64,000 nucleotides of DNA from Camelus bactrianus (GCF_048773025.1 NC_133559.1:10012501-10076500); one strand, 5' to 3'. Shown: positions 49,212-60,032, counted from the first letter of the stretch. Translations and numbers: made by a program. The notes: generated from the sequence alone by a model not told the origin.

Positions 49212-49568
49212 TGTAGTAGACAGAATAATGGTCTTTCAAAGGTGTCCATGTATCAACCCCAGAAACATGTAAATAGGTTGGGTTACATGAAAAAGGAGAA
49301 ATAAGATTGGAGATAGAATTAAATTTGCTCATCCTCTGACCTTCAGCTAGAGAGACTATTTTACATTATTCGTGTGTGACCATGTAATCACAGTGTTCTC
49401 AAAAGTGGAAGACAGAATCAGAAACAGAGAAGGAGATGCAACTTCCCTGGATTTGAAAAAGGAAGAAGGGGACCATGAACCAGAGGCAGCTAAAAACTGG
49501 AAAAAGGCAAGATTCTTTCCTAGCACCTCCAGAAAGGAACACAAGCCTGCATATTACTGATTTTTATA
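49212..49568 (+). mobile_element. MLT1-like (MaLR) LTR remnant, directly upstream of OR10R2
   Basis: 'tagacagaataatggtctttcaaaggtgtccatgtatc', 'gtgaccatgtaatcacagtg', 'gaatcagaaacagagaaggagatgcaac', 'ggaagaaggggaccatgaaccagaggcagc' and 'cctagcacctccagaaagg' follow MaLR LTR consensus in order. Its right edge lies within a few bases of the first OR10R2 ATG. An ancient fossil. Confidence 0.68.
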
Positions 49569-49571
49569 TCC

Positions 49572-50558
49572 ATGTACCATAATGCATTTATTCTTTCCTC
49601 CTCTTTTCAGGTCTTGGCAGAAAACCTCACAATGGTCACTGAATTCCTATTGCTGGGTTTTTCAAGCCTGGGTGAAATTCAGCTTGCCCTTTTTGTGGTT
49701 TTCCTTTTTCTGTACCTAGTCATTCTCAGTGGCAATGTCACTATTGTTAGTGTTATCCGCTTGGATAAAAGCCTCCACACGCCAATGTACTTCTTCCTTG
49801 GCATTCTCTCAACATCAGAGACTTTCTACACGTTTGTCATTCTACCCAAGATGCTCATCAATCTTCTTTCTGTGGCCAGGACAATCTCCTTTACCTGTTG
49901 TGCTACCCAAATGTTCTTCTTCCTTGGTTTTGCTATCACCAACTGCCTGCTGCTGGGAGTGATGGGCTATGATCGTTACGCTGCCATCTGTCACCCTCTG
50001 CATTACCCTATCCTTATGAGTTGGCAGGTGTGTGGAAAACTGGGAGCCACCTGTGGGATCGGCGGGTTCTTGGCCTCACTAACAGTAGTGTATTTAGTTT
50101 TCAGCCTCCCTTTCTGTAGTGCCAACAAAGTCAATCATTACTTCTGTGACATCTCACCAGTCATTCGTCTGGCTTGCACCAATACAGATGTTCATGAATT
50201 TGTCATATTCATCTGTGGGGTTCTTGTACTCGTGGTCCCATTTTTATTTATCTGTGTTTCTTACATCTGCATTCTGAGGACTATCCTGAAGATTCCCTCT
50301 GCTGAAGGCAGGCGGAAAGCTTTTTCCACCTGTGCTTCTCACCTCACTGTTGTTATTGTTCACTATGGCTGTGCCTCCTACATCTACCTGAGGCCAACGG
50401 CAAACTATGTGTCCAACAAAGACAGGCTGGTAACGGTAACATACACAATTGTCACTCCATTATTAAACCCCATGGTATACAGTCTCAGAAACAAGGATGT
50501 CCAAGTTGCTATTAGAAAAGTGTTGGGGAAGAAAGGATCTCTAAAATTATATAACTGA
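49572..50558 (+). CDS. OR10R2: olfactory receptor, family 10 subfamily R (OR10R2)
   Basis: A class II odorant receptor, a seven-helix GPCR of the olfactory neuron cilium coupled to G-olf. The 328-codon frame is intact. Family marks: SGNVTI in TM1 (53-58), LHTPMYFFL (69-77), MGYDRYAAIC at the end of TM3 (131-140), ECL2 cysteines (182, 192, 202), KAFSTCASHL (249-258), PLLNPMVYSLRN (296-307). MVTEFLLLGFSSLGEIQ and the C-terminus LGKKGSLKLYN are what I recall for human OR10R2. Two starts are possible: 49572, or Met at codon 21 (49632). The N-terminal sequon NLT (18-20) lies before codon 21, which favours the upstream start or an ATG from a spliced 5' exon, since a pyrimidine-rich acceptor ends at 49610. 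No ligand can be inferred. Confidence 0.95.
   Translation: MYHNAFILSSSFQVLAENLTMVTEFLLLGFSSLGEIQLALFVVFLFLYLVILSGNVTIVSVIRLDKSLHTPMYFFLGILSTSETFYTFVILPKMLINLLSVARTISFTCCATQMFFFLGFAITNCLLLGVMGYDRYAAICHPLHYPILMSWQVCGKLGATCGIGGFLASLTVVYLVFSLPFCSANKVNHYFCDISPVIRLACTNTDVHEFVIFICGVLVLVVPFLFICVSYICILRTILKIPSAEGRRKAFSTCASHLTVVIVHYGCASYIYLRPTANYVSNKDRLVTVTYTIVTPLLNPMVYSLRNKDVQVAIRKVLGKKGSLKLYN
49591..49610 (+). promoter_or_regulatory. candidate splice acceptor inside the OR10R2 5' frame
   Basis: A pyrimidine tract ending in CAG lies 22 nt before the internal ATG at 49632. OR genes usually have an untranslated 5' exon joined just ahead of the single coding exon, so this is the likely exon border. If it is used, the ATG at 49572 is intronic and the start is either 49632 or in an upstream exon. 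Confidence 0.55.
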
Positions 50559-50577
50559 AATTCAGTTCAGATTCTGT

Positions 50578-50583
50578 AATAAA
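50578..50583 (+). promoter_or_regulatory. polyadenylation signal candidate for OR10R2
   Basis: AATAAA begins 20 nt after the OR10R2 stop codon. It is the first canonical signal downstream, but AATAAA is common in AT-rich DNA. Confidence 0.4.
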
Positions 50584-51293
50584 CAGAGCTCTGCTTTTTC
50601 ACATACATATTATATCTGTAACCAATTCATTGAAGTGATAAATCTCTCTAAGATATGTGTCATAAACTCTGTTTTTCTCATAGTCCCTTTATTCCAACCT
50701 GTAAGGTATTATTTTTCAGTTCCTGAAGTAGAATCTCAGGTAGTTTCTGAAATCTTTATGTCAAGTTTACTGTGATAACAAAAGCTCTAAATTTTATTTA
50801 ATGCTAAATATTTCCCCTTTGTCTTGCATTGGAATTATTTAATCGGTGAAGTCTACATCGGGCCAATGGAAGTTGACCTGTATATCAGCTCTGTCAGCTA
50901 CCATTGCTCTCTCTGCTAACTTTTGTGACTGGTACTCAAGGACTACACTGGGGAGAGAGAAGGAAGAAGTGGGGGAAGTTCTTACTTGATGCTACTGTCA
51001 CGCTCTGGCTGCTTCCAGGGCTTTGCAGATGTGTACTGAGTCTTTCTCATGTGCTGAACTTTCCTGAGTTTCTGGAAGAATTCCCTTGGAGTTTTTCCTT
51101 GGAGTTTTTATAAATTCTTTTTTTGGTGACAGGGTTGAAGCTGCATCTGGCTGACAGCTTGTGAATCTGCCTCTTAATTCTGAAAGTCCACCAATTTTCT
51201 GAGTCACATCTTTCGGAGGTCTTATTGGGCAAATCCACTTTAAATAAACTGGCCCATATCTGAGTCAAAAGAAATTTTTGTGCATCCTTGCTA
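50584..51293. other. 3' flank of OR10R2, no recognised element
   Basis: Open frames of up to 76 aa with no domain. No gene or named repeat seen. Confidence 0.4.
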
Positions 51294-51309
51294 CTTCCAT
51301 AGTCTTTTT

Positions 51310-51401
51310 TTTTTTTTTTACATCTGAAAAACTATCAATTCTTTTTTTTATATATATGTATATAGTCAGTTTACAATGTTGTGTCAATTTCTGGTGTACA
51401 G
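51310..51401 (-). mobile_element. tiny 5'-truncated L1 with a non-L1 segment between two A-tracts
   Basis: On the minus strand: about 55 bp of L1 3' end, an A-tract, 22 bp that are not L1, then a second longer A-tract. Flanks CTTCCATAGTCTTTTT (51,294-51,309) and CTTCCATAATCTTTTT (51,402-51,417) form a 16-bp duplication with one mismatch. Confidence 0.7.
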
Positions 51402-51499
51402 CTTCCATAATCTTTTTGTCATTTTTATATCAGCTAAAATTCAGTATCCATCTATGAGAAAAGTACCTCTTTGGGAGTTGGGGATCTAGTACTATACAC

Positions 51500-52394
51500 C
51501 AGAAGACCCAGGAGGAGGACTTCCCATCTGTGCATTGGCTAATAGGTGGATAGACGTGGTTATGGGCTATGAAAATGACAGGAGTCTGTGAACTGGCTTC
51601 AACCCCCTTGGTTGCAGTTGGGGAGCACCTACGAAGTACCGGCTTGGGCAGAGACCCAAGGATTAAAAAGCCTTTGCAGAAGTGCCAGTTTGCTGAGGAT
51701 AGATCTCAGCATTCTATTGGAGCAAAAAAGAGAAAAAAATACAAGTTTAGATGCATTCAACAGCGTAAGAGAAAATTTGTCAGTGCTATTCCCTCCCCTA
51801 AGGTGGCACAGCTTGGATCTGAACTAGATGGTGACAACCTCCCCTGAAGGGAAAAGAGAGAGAAATGAGGGAGTGCTCAGGTTCCCCAGCTGTATGGGAT
51901 GCTGCTGGAGAAACCTGTTTCTCTCTCAGAGCACCCAGGGTACTACCCAGGCCTTTCATGACTGGGTAGGTCATGACTGGGTGGGGAGAGGAGATGGGGA
52001 AAAAGAGATAAGAATATTTAAAAGCACTTAAAGGATTTGGGTTCTGTTGACTGAGTTTAAGACTCTAGCAGCAAATCCACCCACAAGCTACTTGAAAACC
52101 CCACTTGAAGATTCCGCCAGCTGGCCCACAGTCACCCTCAATACCCCAAGGGCCAAGCCCACACTCTCCCCAACTCTTCAGCCAGCATCTTGCGCACAGT
52201 CCTGAGGTGGCTTTGAGGGTAAGTGGTGGTGGACAGGGAGGGCAAGCAGAAAACAGGAAAGACTCTATGGGCAACGGAAAAAGCACAAAGCTGAGCTACA
52301 GCACCACCTTCAGGAGAACAACAGATGTGTCCTAGATCTGGTCTGACAAGCTGTAAGATCAAGAGAAGACATACAAACTTCAGAATTCTGCCAC
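51500..52394 (+). mobile_element. HAL1/L1M-type 5' region, left of nested L1
   Basis: GC-richer sequence leading in sense into the ORF1-like part at 52,870 onward, similar in character to the antisense 5' region at 42.4-43.4 kb. Frames of up to 92 aa carry no domain. Confidence 0.45.
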
Positions 52395-52746
52395 ATTAAA
52401 AGAAATGAAGTACTGATACAAGCTACAATGTTGGATGAACCTTGAAAACATACTAATTGAAAGAAGCTGGTGATGAAGGACCACATTGTTTATGTTTCCA
52501 TATATGTGCAATGTCCAGAAAAGGCAAATCTGTAGAGACAGAAAGTAGGTTAGTAATTGCCTAAGGATGAGTGGGGTGGGGAGGTTGGGGAGTGCTGGCT
52601 AAGGGTGTAGATTAACTTCTTAGACTAATAACATGTTAAAATCAGTTGTAGTGATGGGTGCATAACTATGTGAATATACTAAACTGGACTCTTTAAGTGG
52701 TTGACTTGTATGGTACATGAATTCTGTCTCAATAAAGCTGTTAAAA
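52395..52746 (+). mobile_element. L1M 3' end nested in the HAL1-like element
   Basis: 'aaggcaaatctgtagagacagaaagtaggttagtaattgcc', 'tgaatatactaaactggactctttaagtgg' and 'tctcaataaagctgttaaaaa' are L1 3' sequence in sense. AATTCTGCCAC (52,384-52,394) and AATTCTGCTAC (52,747-52,757) flank it. Confidence 0.78.
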
Positions 52747-54330
52747 AATTCTGCTACAAGAAATAGAAAGGAGCATGGAGCAGGTGTATCCATGCAAGGT
52801 CAGAGAAAACCCAGGGTATAAGCAGGACCAACAAGTATCTTCCACCTGAAGACGGCCAGTAAGGAATGGGGGATGTGACAGCTACTTCAAATGTCAAAGC
52901 AGCAACGTAAAACTCCAAGGTATACAAAGAATCAGGGACACGTGACATGATCAAACAACCACAATAATCCTTTAGCAACTGATCCCAAAGATACAGAGAT
53001 ATGTGATTTGCCCAATAAGTGATTCAAAATAACTTTTTTGAAGAAACTTAATGAGCTACAAGAAAACACAGAAAGACAACTTAACAAAATCAAGAGAACA
53101 ATATAGAAACTAAATGAGAAATTTAACAAAGTGATAGAAGTCATTAAAGAAGAGTGCCATACAGAAATTCTGGTCTTTAGGGATCAAAGGAATGAAATTT
53201 AAAATGCAATAAAGAATGTCAACAGCAGAGTAGACCAAACAAAATAAAATCAGTAAGTTAGAGGATAGGAAATTTGAAATAACCCAATCTGAGGAGAAAA
53301 AAAGGAAAAGAGTGAAGAAAGTCTGTGTGATCTAATGGACACCTTTAAAAGAACAAGTATTGTAATCATTAGATCTTTAGAAAGAGAAGACAGGAGGAAG
53401 GGGTAAAAAGCTCATTTAAAGAGCTAAAAATTGAGAAATTCTCAAACCTTGGGAGAAACTTGAACATTCAAGTTTATGAAGCTAATAAATCACCCCATTA
53501 TTTCAATTCAAAATGATCTTCTCCAAGACACATTGCAATAAACTTTCAAAACTCAAAGACAAAGAGTTCTAAAAGCAGCAAGAAAATAAAGATTTCATCC
53601 TACAAAGGAACCCCCATAGGCTATCATGAAATTTCTCAGCAGAAACTTTACAGGCCAGGAGAGAGTGGGATGATATATTTAATGTGCTGAAGTTTTTAAA
53701 AATTGCCAGCCATGAGTACTTTATCGGCCAAGTTATTTTTCAGAAATCAAAGGGAAATTAAAATTTTGCCAGATTAAAAAAACTCTGGGGGAGTTCATCC
53801 ATCACCACTAGATCTGCCTTGCAAAAAAATGCTGAAAGGAGTTCTTCAGGCAGAAATGAAAGGATGGTAATTAGTAACATGAAAACACATGAAAGTAAAC
53901 AACACTGGAAAAGGTAAATATACAGTCAGATTTAGAGAATTGGGATTCTGTAATATGATGAAGTAAATTCAAATGCAGTATAAAGGTTAAGGAGAAAAGT
54001 ATTAGAATAAGTACAACTGCTACAATTTCTTAATGAATACGAGCTATACAAAGGGTTAATTCTGACCTTAAAAACTTAAAAGAGAAAGAGTAAAAGGGTA
54101 GAGTTTTTATGCAATCAAAATACGTCACTATCAGTGTAAAACGAACTGTGAAATTTTGAGATATCTTATGTAAGCCTCATGGTATCCACAAAGCAAACAT
54201 CTATACTACTATATTCAAAAAGAGATACAGAAATAGAAGTCAGAGCATATCACTGTGGAAAATCACGAATCACAAAGGTAGGCTGAAAGAGGAGAAAGAA
54301 GGAAAAAAACTGCTATGTCCATATCCAAGC
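52747..54330 (+). mobile_element. HAL1/L1M-type ORF1 and downstream region
   Basis: Sense ORF1-like sequence: 'aataacccaatctgaggag', 'gctatcatgaaatttctcagcagaaactttacaggccaggagagagtggg', 'tgctgaaaggagttcttcaggcagaaatgaaagga', then 'cctcatggtatccacaaagc', the complement of the motif seen at 41.1 kb. No intact ORF. Confidence 0.65.
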
Positions 54331-54354
54331 AAATTAAATACATATATTCATACA

Positions 54355-54795
54355 AAGACTTGCACATGATTTTTCATAGAAATATCATCCATAATATCCA
54401 AAAAGTGAGAACAACTCAAATGTGAATCAATGAATGGATAAACAAATTTGGTGTATCTATGCAAGGAAATATTATTCAGCCATAAAAAGGCACAAGGTCA
54501 CGATACATAGTACAACACAGATGACCCTTATGCTAAGTAAAACGAACCATATACAAAAGACAACACATTGTATGATTCCATTCATATGAAATGTTTAGAA
54601 CAGGCAAATCCATAGAGACAGAAAGCGGAGTAGAGGTTGCTGGTGGAAGAGGAGATGACTGTAACGCATATGGGGTTTCTTTTCAGGCTAATGAAAATGT
54701 AATGCATGTGGGGTTTCTTTTTGGGCTAATTAAATAGTGGTGGTAGTCGATCAACTTTGTGAATATACTAAAAGCTATTGAATCAACATTTCAAA
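54355..54795 (+). mobile_element. L1M 3' end
   Basis: 'aaatattattcagccataaaaaggcac', 'attgtatgattccattcatatgaaatg', 'gcaaatccatagagacagaaagcggagtagaggttgctgg' are L1 3' sequence in sense. It contains a short local direct duplication, 'tggggtttctttt..gctaat'. Confidence 0.72.
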
Positions 54796-54929
54796 AGAGT
54801 AATTATTATAGCATGTGAATTATCTCTCAAAAAAGAATTAGATTCAATCATGAATATAGACTTGAAAGAAGTTCATAATGTATTCTGGCAGAAAAAAACA
54901 TTGCAGTATAATTTAAAGATGGATATCAG

Positions 54930-55012
54930 ATTATCTGTCTATCTGTCTATCTGTCTATCATCTAGCATCTATCATCTATCTATCTATCATGCCTCTCTCC
55001 TTATCTATCTAG
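54930..55012. repeat. (TATC)n/(TGTC) interrupted tetranucleotide repeat
   Basis: About 80 bp of ATCT and CTGT units with interruptions. Confidence 0.85.
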
Positions 55013-55319
55013 GTAACGTGTGTTTGTGTGTGCATGTGTATATATAATCAGTCTAACAACAAATAGTGGAAATTCAACAATAATAACGTTGCAGAAAGGA
55101 GGACATTTCAGGATCTAATTTATATATTGGTACTTGTTACTATTCTGAGGATCACATGTTATTTAGATAGTTTTAAATTTACTTTTAAATAATTGAGTAT
55201 ATTTTAATTAAAAAAAAAAACAAGTAAAACCACTAAGAATCTTCCAATAGGAACATAAAGCAAAAGGTAATTTTTTTCACCACAATTAAAGAATAGAAAT
55301 TTGTTTGAAAATAGCTGAC

Positions 55320-55472
55320 AAGTCAAGGAGGAAGGCTGCAGAAGAAGCCATCCCTGCTGACAGTCTTAACAGGGACTTCTAGCTTTCAGTCTGTGTGAGA
55401 ATTAATTTCTGTTGTTTAGCTCACCCCGTCTGCAGTGCTTTGTCACGGCAGCCTCAGCAGACCGATGCAGAA
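55320..55472 (+). mobile_element. MaLR LTR 3' fragment
   Basis: 'gagaattaatttctgttgtttagctcaccccgtctgcagtgctttgtcacggcagcc' follows the 3' end of MaLR LTRs. Incomplete, old. Confidence 0.55.
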
Positions 55473-55479
55473 CGTGTGG

Positions 55480-58400
55480 TGCAAATACGTTCTGCGTATT
55501 TAGGAACTCTGAATAGAATGAGACAACTGGAGGGGCAGACGTGAGGAGAGAGGAATCTGAGGACAGCTCACGGAGGACCTTAAGGCCAGCCTGAAGTGCC
55601 TACCTTTGTTGGTTGTAAACTGTGCGTTCTGAAGTTTTGGGGAAGAGAGGGATTTGATACCGTATTTTCTTGGGTTGGGACTCGTGAGCATCCTTAATTT
55701 AGCAGTGGAGAGACTAATAGGAACAGAGATTTCAGGAGGAGTCTGGTGACCCAGGAAGATCAGTTACTACCAGATAATTACGACACTAGACGGTTTGTCT
55801 TTCTACCATACTTAACACTTCAAAACAGTCTCATCTTTATCTCATTTAAATGAAGACATAGACCTACATAGCAGAAGGTATCAGTCTCCTTTCTTTACAG
55901 ACATGTAGCCTGGGGCCCAGAGTAAGAAAGTAGTTCACTCTTAGTAATTTTCTAGGTCACAGAGTAACTTCAGGACAGAAGAACGCGTCCTCTTTCCTTG
56001 CAGACTTTCCCTTTGGCTGTCCCCAGACTGTGGGAAGTGAGGGGGAGGCAGTGGTGCTGGTGGATTTATGAGGTCAAGCTTAGAACTGACCTCGTGTCAC
56101 TGCAGGAGGAGGGGGCTGTGGTGTCCGTGGGTGTGTGACAAGGTGTAGAAAATAGTTTCCATCTTTGTTGGGGCGATGCTAGTGTGCCTTAGTCACAGCA
56201 GGAGGCAGCAGGGACAGTGGCACTGGACATGCCCGTGGAGTGAGAATTCAAACAAGCTCTGGGAAAGGAGTAAGGAGACTGCACTCTTTGCCATGTACCT
56301 GCAGTGCGACGATGATAATTCATGTAATCTCTGCCATATCCAGTGTTTACAACAGTAATACAGGGATAAAAATCCTTATTTAGCTTATCTTAAAAGTTTT
56401 AAAGAAACTGAATACACAAAGATACACACACATAAATACTTCTACATATGTATATAAAGGTGATTTGGGGAAATTCATGATTAGCATTATATTTAAAATT
56501 CAGGAATACTTATCACATTATCAAAAAATGAATATTTAAGTGGAATTGATTTGAATTTAAAGGTGAGATAAGGACAGTTGGTATCTTTACAAAACTGAGA
56601 CATCTTGTCCTTGTATAAATTGTGTCTCTATATTTATTCAAGTTTTATTCCGTATGTTTCTTTATGGCTTCACTTTAATTGATTTTGACAAGAAATTGTT
56701 AAATATATTTCTAGATATTTTGTGAAGTAAATAATTTAAATTTCCCATTTTTGCAAACACTTTCCATTAGTCCCTTCACATAGCCATGTTGAGCTTCCAA
56801 AGGAACTCACACACCCCAGACCTAACACTTCACTCTTGATACCCTCATTTGTAGGCTCTTCAGGGATTCATTCTTAAACTTTCAGAGTCCTGTAGCACAG
56901 ACAAAGCATCTAGCACATCCCCCTACTCTCCTGGATCACTGCTCTGCAGAGTTCACGTCTACAAACTGCTTCTGAGCTGTTGGACCAGTTGAACCGCTTA
57001 TGGTTACCAGTGACGTCTCTTTTGGTCTTTTGCCAAGCCCAGATAGATACAACATCCGCTCTGTAGTTGTGTTTTCAAGCCCCCTGGGAATGATTACTGC
57101 ATAATGTTTGATACAGGTTCTTTATACCTCGCTAATAAAGAATTCATCAGGGGAAATGAGCAACTTCCTTGAGTGGGACATAAGAAGTGAAAAAGCAAAA
57201 GGTGAATTCAGTTTCAAAAAGATTTTCCATAGGGGAAAGTTCAAGATAAGATGAAGTGGTTGGAAAAATCATCTCATTAAGTACAGAAATTTTTGTGGGG
57301 GAAGAGGCATAGGAAGTTGCTTCATGAACATTGAGTGAGTTAGAATTAACACATGAAAGTTGAGTCAGTTAGTCCAGGAAGAACTAGGGATATTTTTATA
57401 GAAGACGGGGATTTTCAGAAGCCTGCTTTTGCCACGAGCTGATCAACCTCTTGTATTAGTTACATACTGATTGTATTTCTGGTCATTGGGCTCAATGACT
57501 TTTTGAGACAAGTACGCATGCCATGGTCACGTTTTAATTGCAAGGGCTATAGGAAGAGGACGGCTTTACACATATGAAAATGTGTATGCTTTTCTGAGGA
57601 TTTGTCTTCTCAAATGAAAGATGTCTGGAAGAAATGTCCAGAAGTAGGCTAGCTAAAGTAGAATTAAATCTTTTATTTTATAATGGCTGGTTTTCTGAAA
57701 ATATGTGAAATTATTAATATCTCATTAAAATCATCAGAAATCTAATTTCGCATTAAACTAATTCACATTAGGGATTGTAAGTTTATTTCCTTTTCATGAG
57801 ACAACTTAATAGGCTAGAAGTCTGGGCTGAGCAACAGGCCCAAGGAAATGAGGATTTGGTGGCCAAAGAAATTAAATTTGCTTTAGTCTTTGTGACCTTC
57901 AGGTCTGAGACTTGAGGCAAGTCTCAAGCTCCAAGGGATGGAAGAAATGCAGTTGGCTTTCTTAGCAGACAAGTTCAGCAGCCCACAGTAAAACTGGGCC
58001 TGTGAATAAAGCATTCCGGTTCCTTCCCTCTTAATTCAACCCCTGGACGAGGGGTTTATGTCATTGATGAGGAGACTGGTGGGAGAAAAGGAAAAGACTA
58101 AGAAACAAAATGATTCAGTGGGAAGATCTTTACTGACAAGTGGATATTGAAAATAAATATGAAGTGAAGATGCAATTCTCTCCATGGGGCGCCCCGGTTG
58201 TTCTCAGTCCTGCAGGAAGGATAGATAAGTAAAATGTCTAGCTCACATTCTAACCTGAAATGCACGTGAAGGAAGACTCCTGTGCTTCATGGAGACAGAA
58301 CCTGTTTGCTCTTCACATGGACTTTTCTATTTGGTGAATAATAAATGAAATGGGATTAAGCTCAGCCTGCCTTTCTTGCCTACTCTGTGTGGTTTTAGGT

Positions 58401-59010
58401 CTTCTTTTTCACCTGTGCCCCTGTGAATATCTTCATGGAGGTGGTGTTGACTAAATTTAGATTCTTATCAGTGCATAAAAATTTATTTAAAAAACCCCCA
58501 GCTCCCATTAATAAATTAGAAATACAGAAATAAATAATTTTCTGTATAACGTTCTTACTTGAACATTAATTGGATATAACTTATGCACCAAAAATTGTAA
58601 CTTTATATATGTTATCTCATTTAAAAATTGTGACCTGACTATATTGAAAGACCTGAGATTCAAGAAACATTCAGAAAAGGAGAAATACAGAGACCAGACG
58701 TTCCTGAGTCCCTAAACCAGACAGTTAGGGTTGTGCAATATTTTGCAAGGTTGATTTCCATTCTGGCTGTGATTGCGTAATAGTTTTTGCCGAAGCTAGA
58801 ATTCTGAGCATATTTATGTTTTCTTACAACAGCCATCCATTATTTTTCTCTCAGTTGAAAAAACTTCAGTAGGCAATAATTTATGTGATCATGAAAATAT
58901 GCTGTTTTTTAAAATTTATGTTTGGAAATGAAGGAGAAATGATCTCTGTTCTTGAACACTATACTCAATTGCTTGATCATTTTTGCTCTGGGAATTTTTC
59001 CCCATGTACT
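55480..59010. other. 3' flank of OR10K2, mostly unidentified
   Basis: A MIR-like patch at 55,800-55,995 ('agtctcctttctttacagacatgtagcctggggcccagagtaagaaag'). GC-moderate at 55.3-56.3 kb, AT-rich elsewhere. No coding frame above 63 aa and no receptor or CD1 fragment seen. Confidence 0.4.
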
Positions 59011-59016
59011 TTGTGT

Positions 59017-59022
59017 TTTATT
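59017..59022 (-). promoter_or_regulatory. polyadenylation signal candidate for OR10K2
   Basis: AATAAA on the minus strand starts 23 nt after the OR10K2 stop codon. It is the nearest canonical signal. Confidence 0.4.
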
Positions 59023-59045
59023 AAGTACAAAGAGTGGGATCTAGA

Positions 59046-59990
59046 TTAATGTTGTGGCAGAGAAATTGTTCTTCCCACAACTCTTTGAAGAGCTGATTTG
59101 AACTCTTTATTTCTCAAGCTGTAAACCACTGGATTGAACAATGGAGTTAGGATAGTATAAGATACTGATATGAGAGCATCCTGGCTTGAGGAGTAGTTGG
59201 ACTTAATCCTTAAGTAGATAAAGGAGGCACAGCCATAATGGACAATGACAACAATGAGGTGAGAAGCACAGGTAGAGAAAGCTTTGTACCTGCCTAATGT
59301 GGAAGGAAATTGAAGTATGGCAGAGATGATGTGAACATAGGATACCAAAATCAGTAACAGGGGGATAACCAAGACCAATGCACAGAGCGTGATAATGACA
59401 ATCTGACAAAAGTGGGTATGGTGAGATGCCACCTTGAGAACAGGAGAAATGTCACAGAAGAAGTGGTGTAGTTGGTTGGAGGAGTGGAAGGGCAGGTGAA
59501 ACACCATGGATGTGATGATCTGTGCAACAGTAAAGCCACAGAAACAGGCAGCAGCCACTAGTCCCACACACACCCCATGCCCCATGAGCACCGTGTAGCG
59601 CAGAGGGTTACAGATGGCCACGTAGCGATCATAACCCATGGCTGCCAGCAGGAAGGAGTGAAAACAGCCTAGGAAGAGGAAGGTGAACATCTGGATGGCA
59701 CAGCCCAGGAAGGAGATGGTCTTCTTCTGGGCCAGCAGGTCCACCAGCATCTTGGGTACAATGACGAAGGTGTAGCAAGTCTCAGAGCAGGAGAGTACAG
59801 CAAGGAAGAAGTACATGGGGGTGTGCAGGGCTCTGTCCAGCACAATGTTGAAAATGATGACGGCGTTGGTGCCCAGAGTGAACAGGTAGACGAGCAGGAA
59901 GACAACAAAGAGCAGCCGCTGCAGCCCGGCTAGAGAGGAGAAGCCGAGGAAGACAAACTCTCTCACCAGCGTCTCATTGACCCACTCCAT
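59046..59990 (-). CDS. OR10K2: olfactory receptor, family 10 subfamily K (OR10K2-like)
   Basis: An intact 314-aa class II odorant receptor on the minus strand. The chosen start gives MEWVNETLVREF, with the usual N-terminal sequon NET at residue 5; the frame is open 21 codons further upstream (to 60053), but a good splice acceptor falls between, so that extension is probably intronic. Marks: LGTNAVI in TM1 (39-45), LHTPMYFFL (55-63), MGYDRYVAIC (118-127), KAFSTCASHL (236-245), PLFNPVVYSLRN (283-294). GFTVAQIITS, LQFPSTLGR and the RTISL end match my memory of human OR10K2 better than OR10K1. It faces OR10R2 tail-to-tail, 8.5 kb away. An unnamed OR10K paralogue remains possible. Confidence 0.93.
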   Translation of the reverse strand: MEWVNETLVREFVFLGFSSLAGLQRLLFVVFLLVYLFTLGTNAVIIFNIVLDRALHTPMYFFLAVLSCSETCYTFVIVPKMLVDLLAQKKTISFLGCAIQMFTFLFLGCFHSFLLAAMGYDRYVAICNPLRYTVLMGHGVCVGLVAAACFCGFTVAQIITSMVFHLPFHSSNQLHHFFCDISPVLKVASHHTHFCQIVIITLCALVLVIPLLLILVSYVHIISAILQFPSTLGRYKAFSTCASHLIVVIVHYGCASFIYLRIKSNYSSSQDALISVSYTILTPLFNPVVYSLRNKEFKSALQRVVGRTISLPQH

Positions 59991-60015
59991 GGAAGGTACA
60001 GCTTCAGGAGACAGT

Positions 60016-60032
60016 CTGAGAGAGAGGAGAAG
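60016..60032 (-). promoter_or_regulatory. splice acceptor of the OR10K2 coding exon
   Basis: On the minus strand a CTTCTCCTCTCTCTCAG tract ends 25 nt before the ATG at 59990. This is the normal spacing for an OR coding exon joined to an untranslated 5' exon, and it supports MEWVNET as the true start. Confidence 0.65.

Noticed and set aside
59046-59990. OR10K1 as the identity of the second receptor
   Set aside because: VAQIITS, LQFPSTLGR and the RTISL end fit OR10K2 better from memory; a paralogue of either cannot be excluded without a tree.
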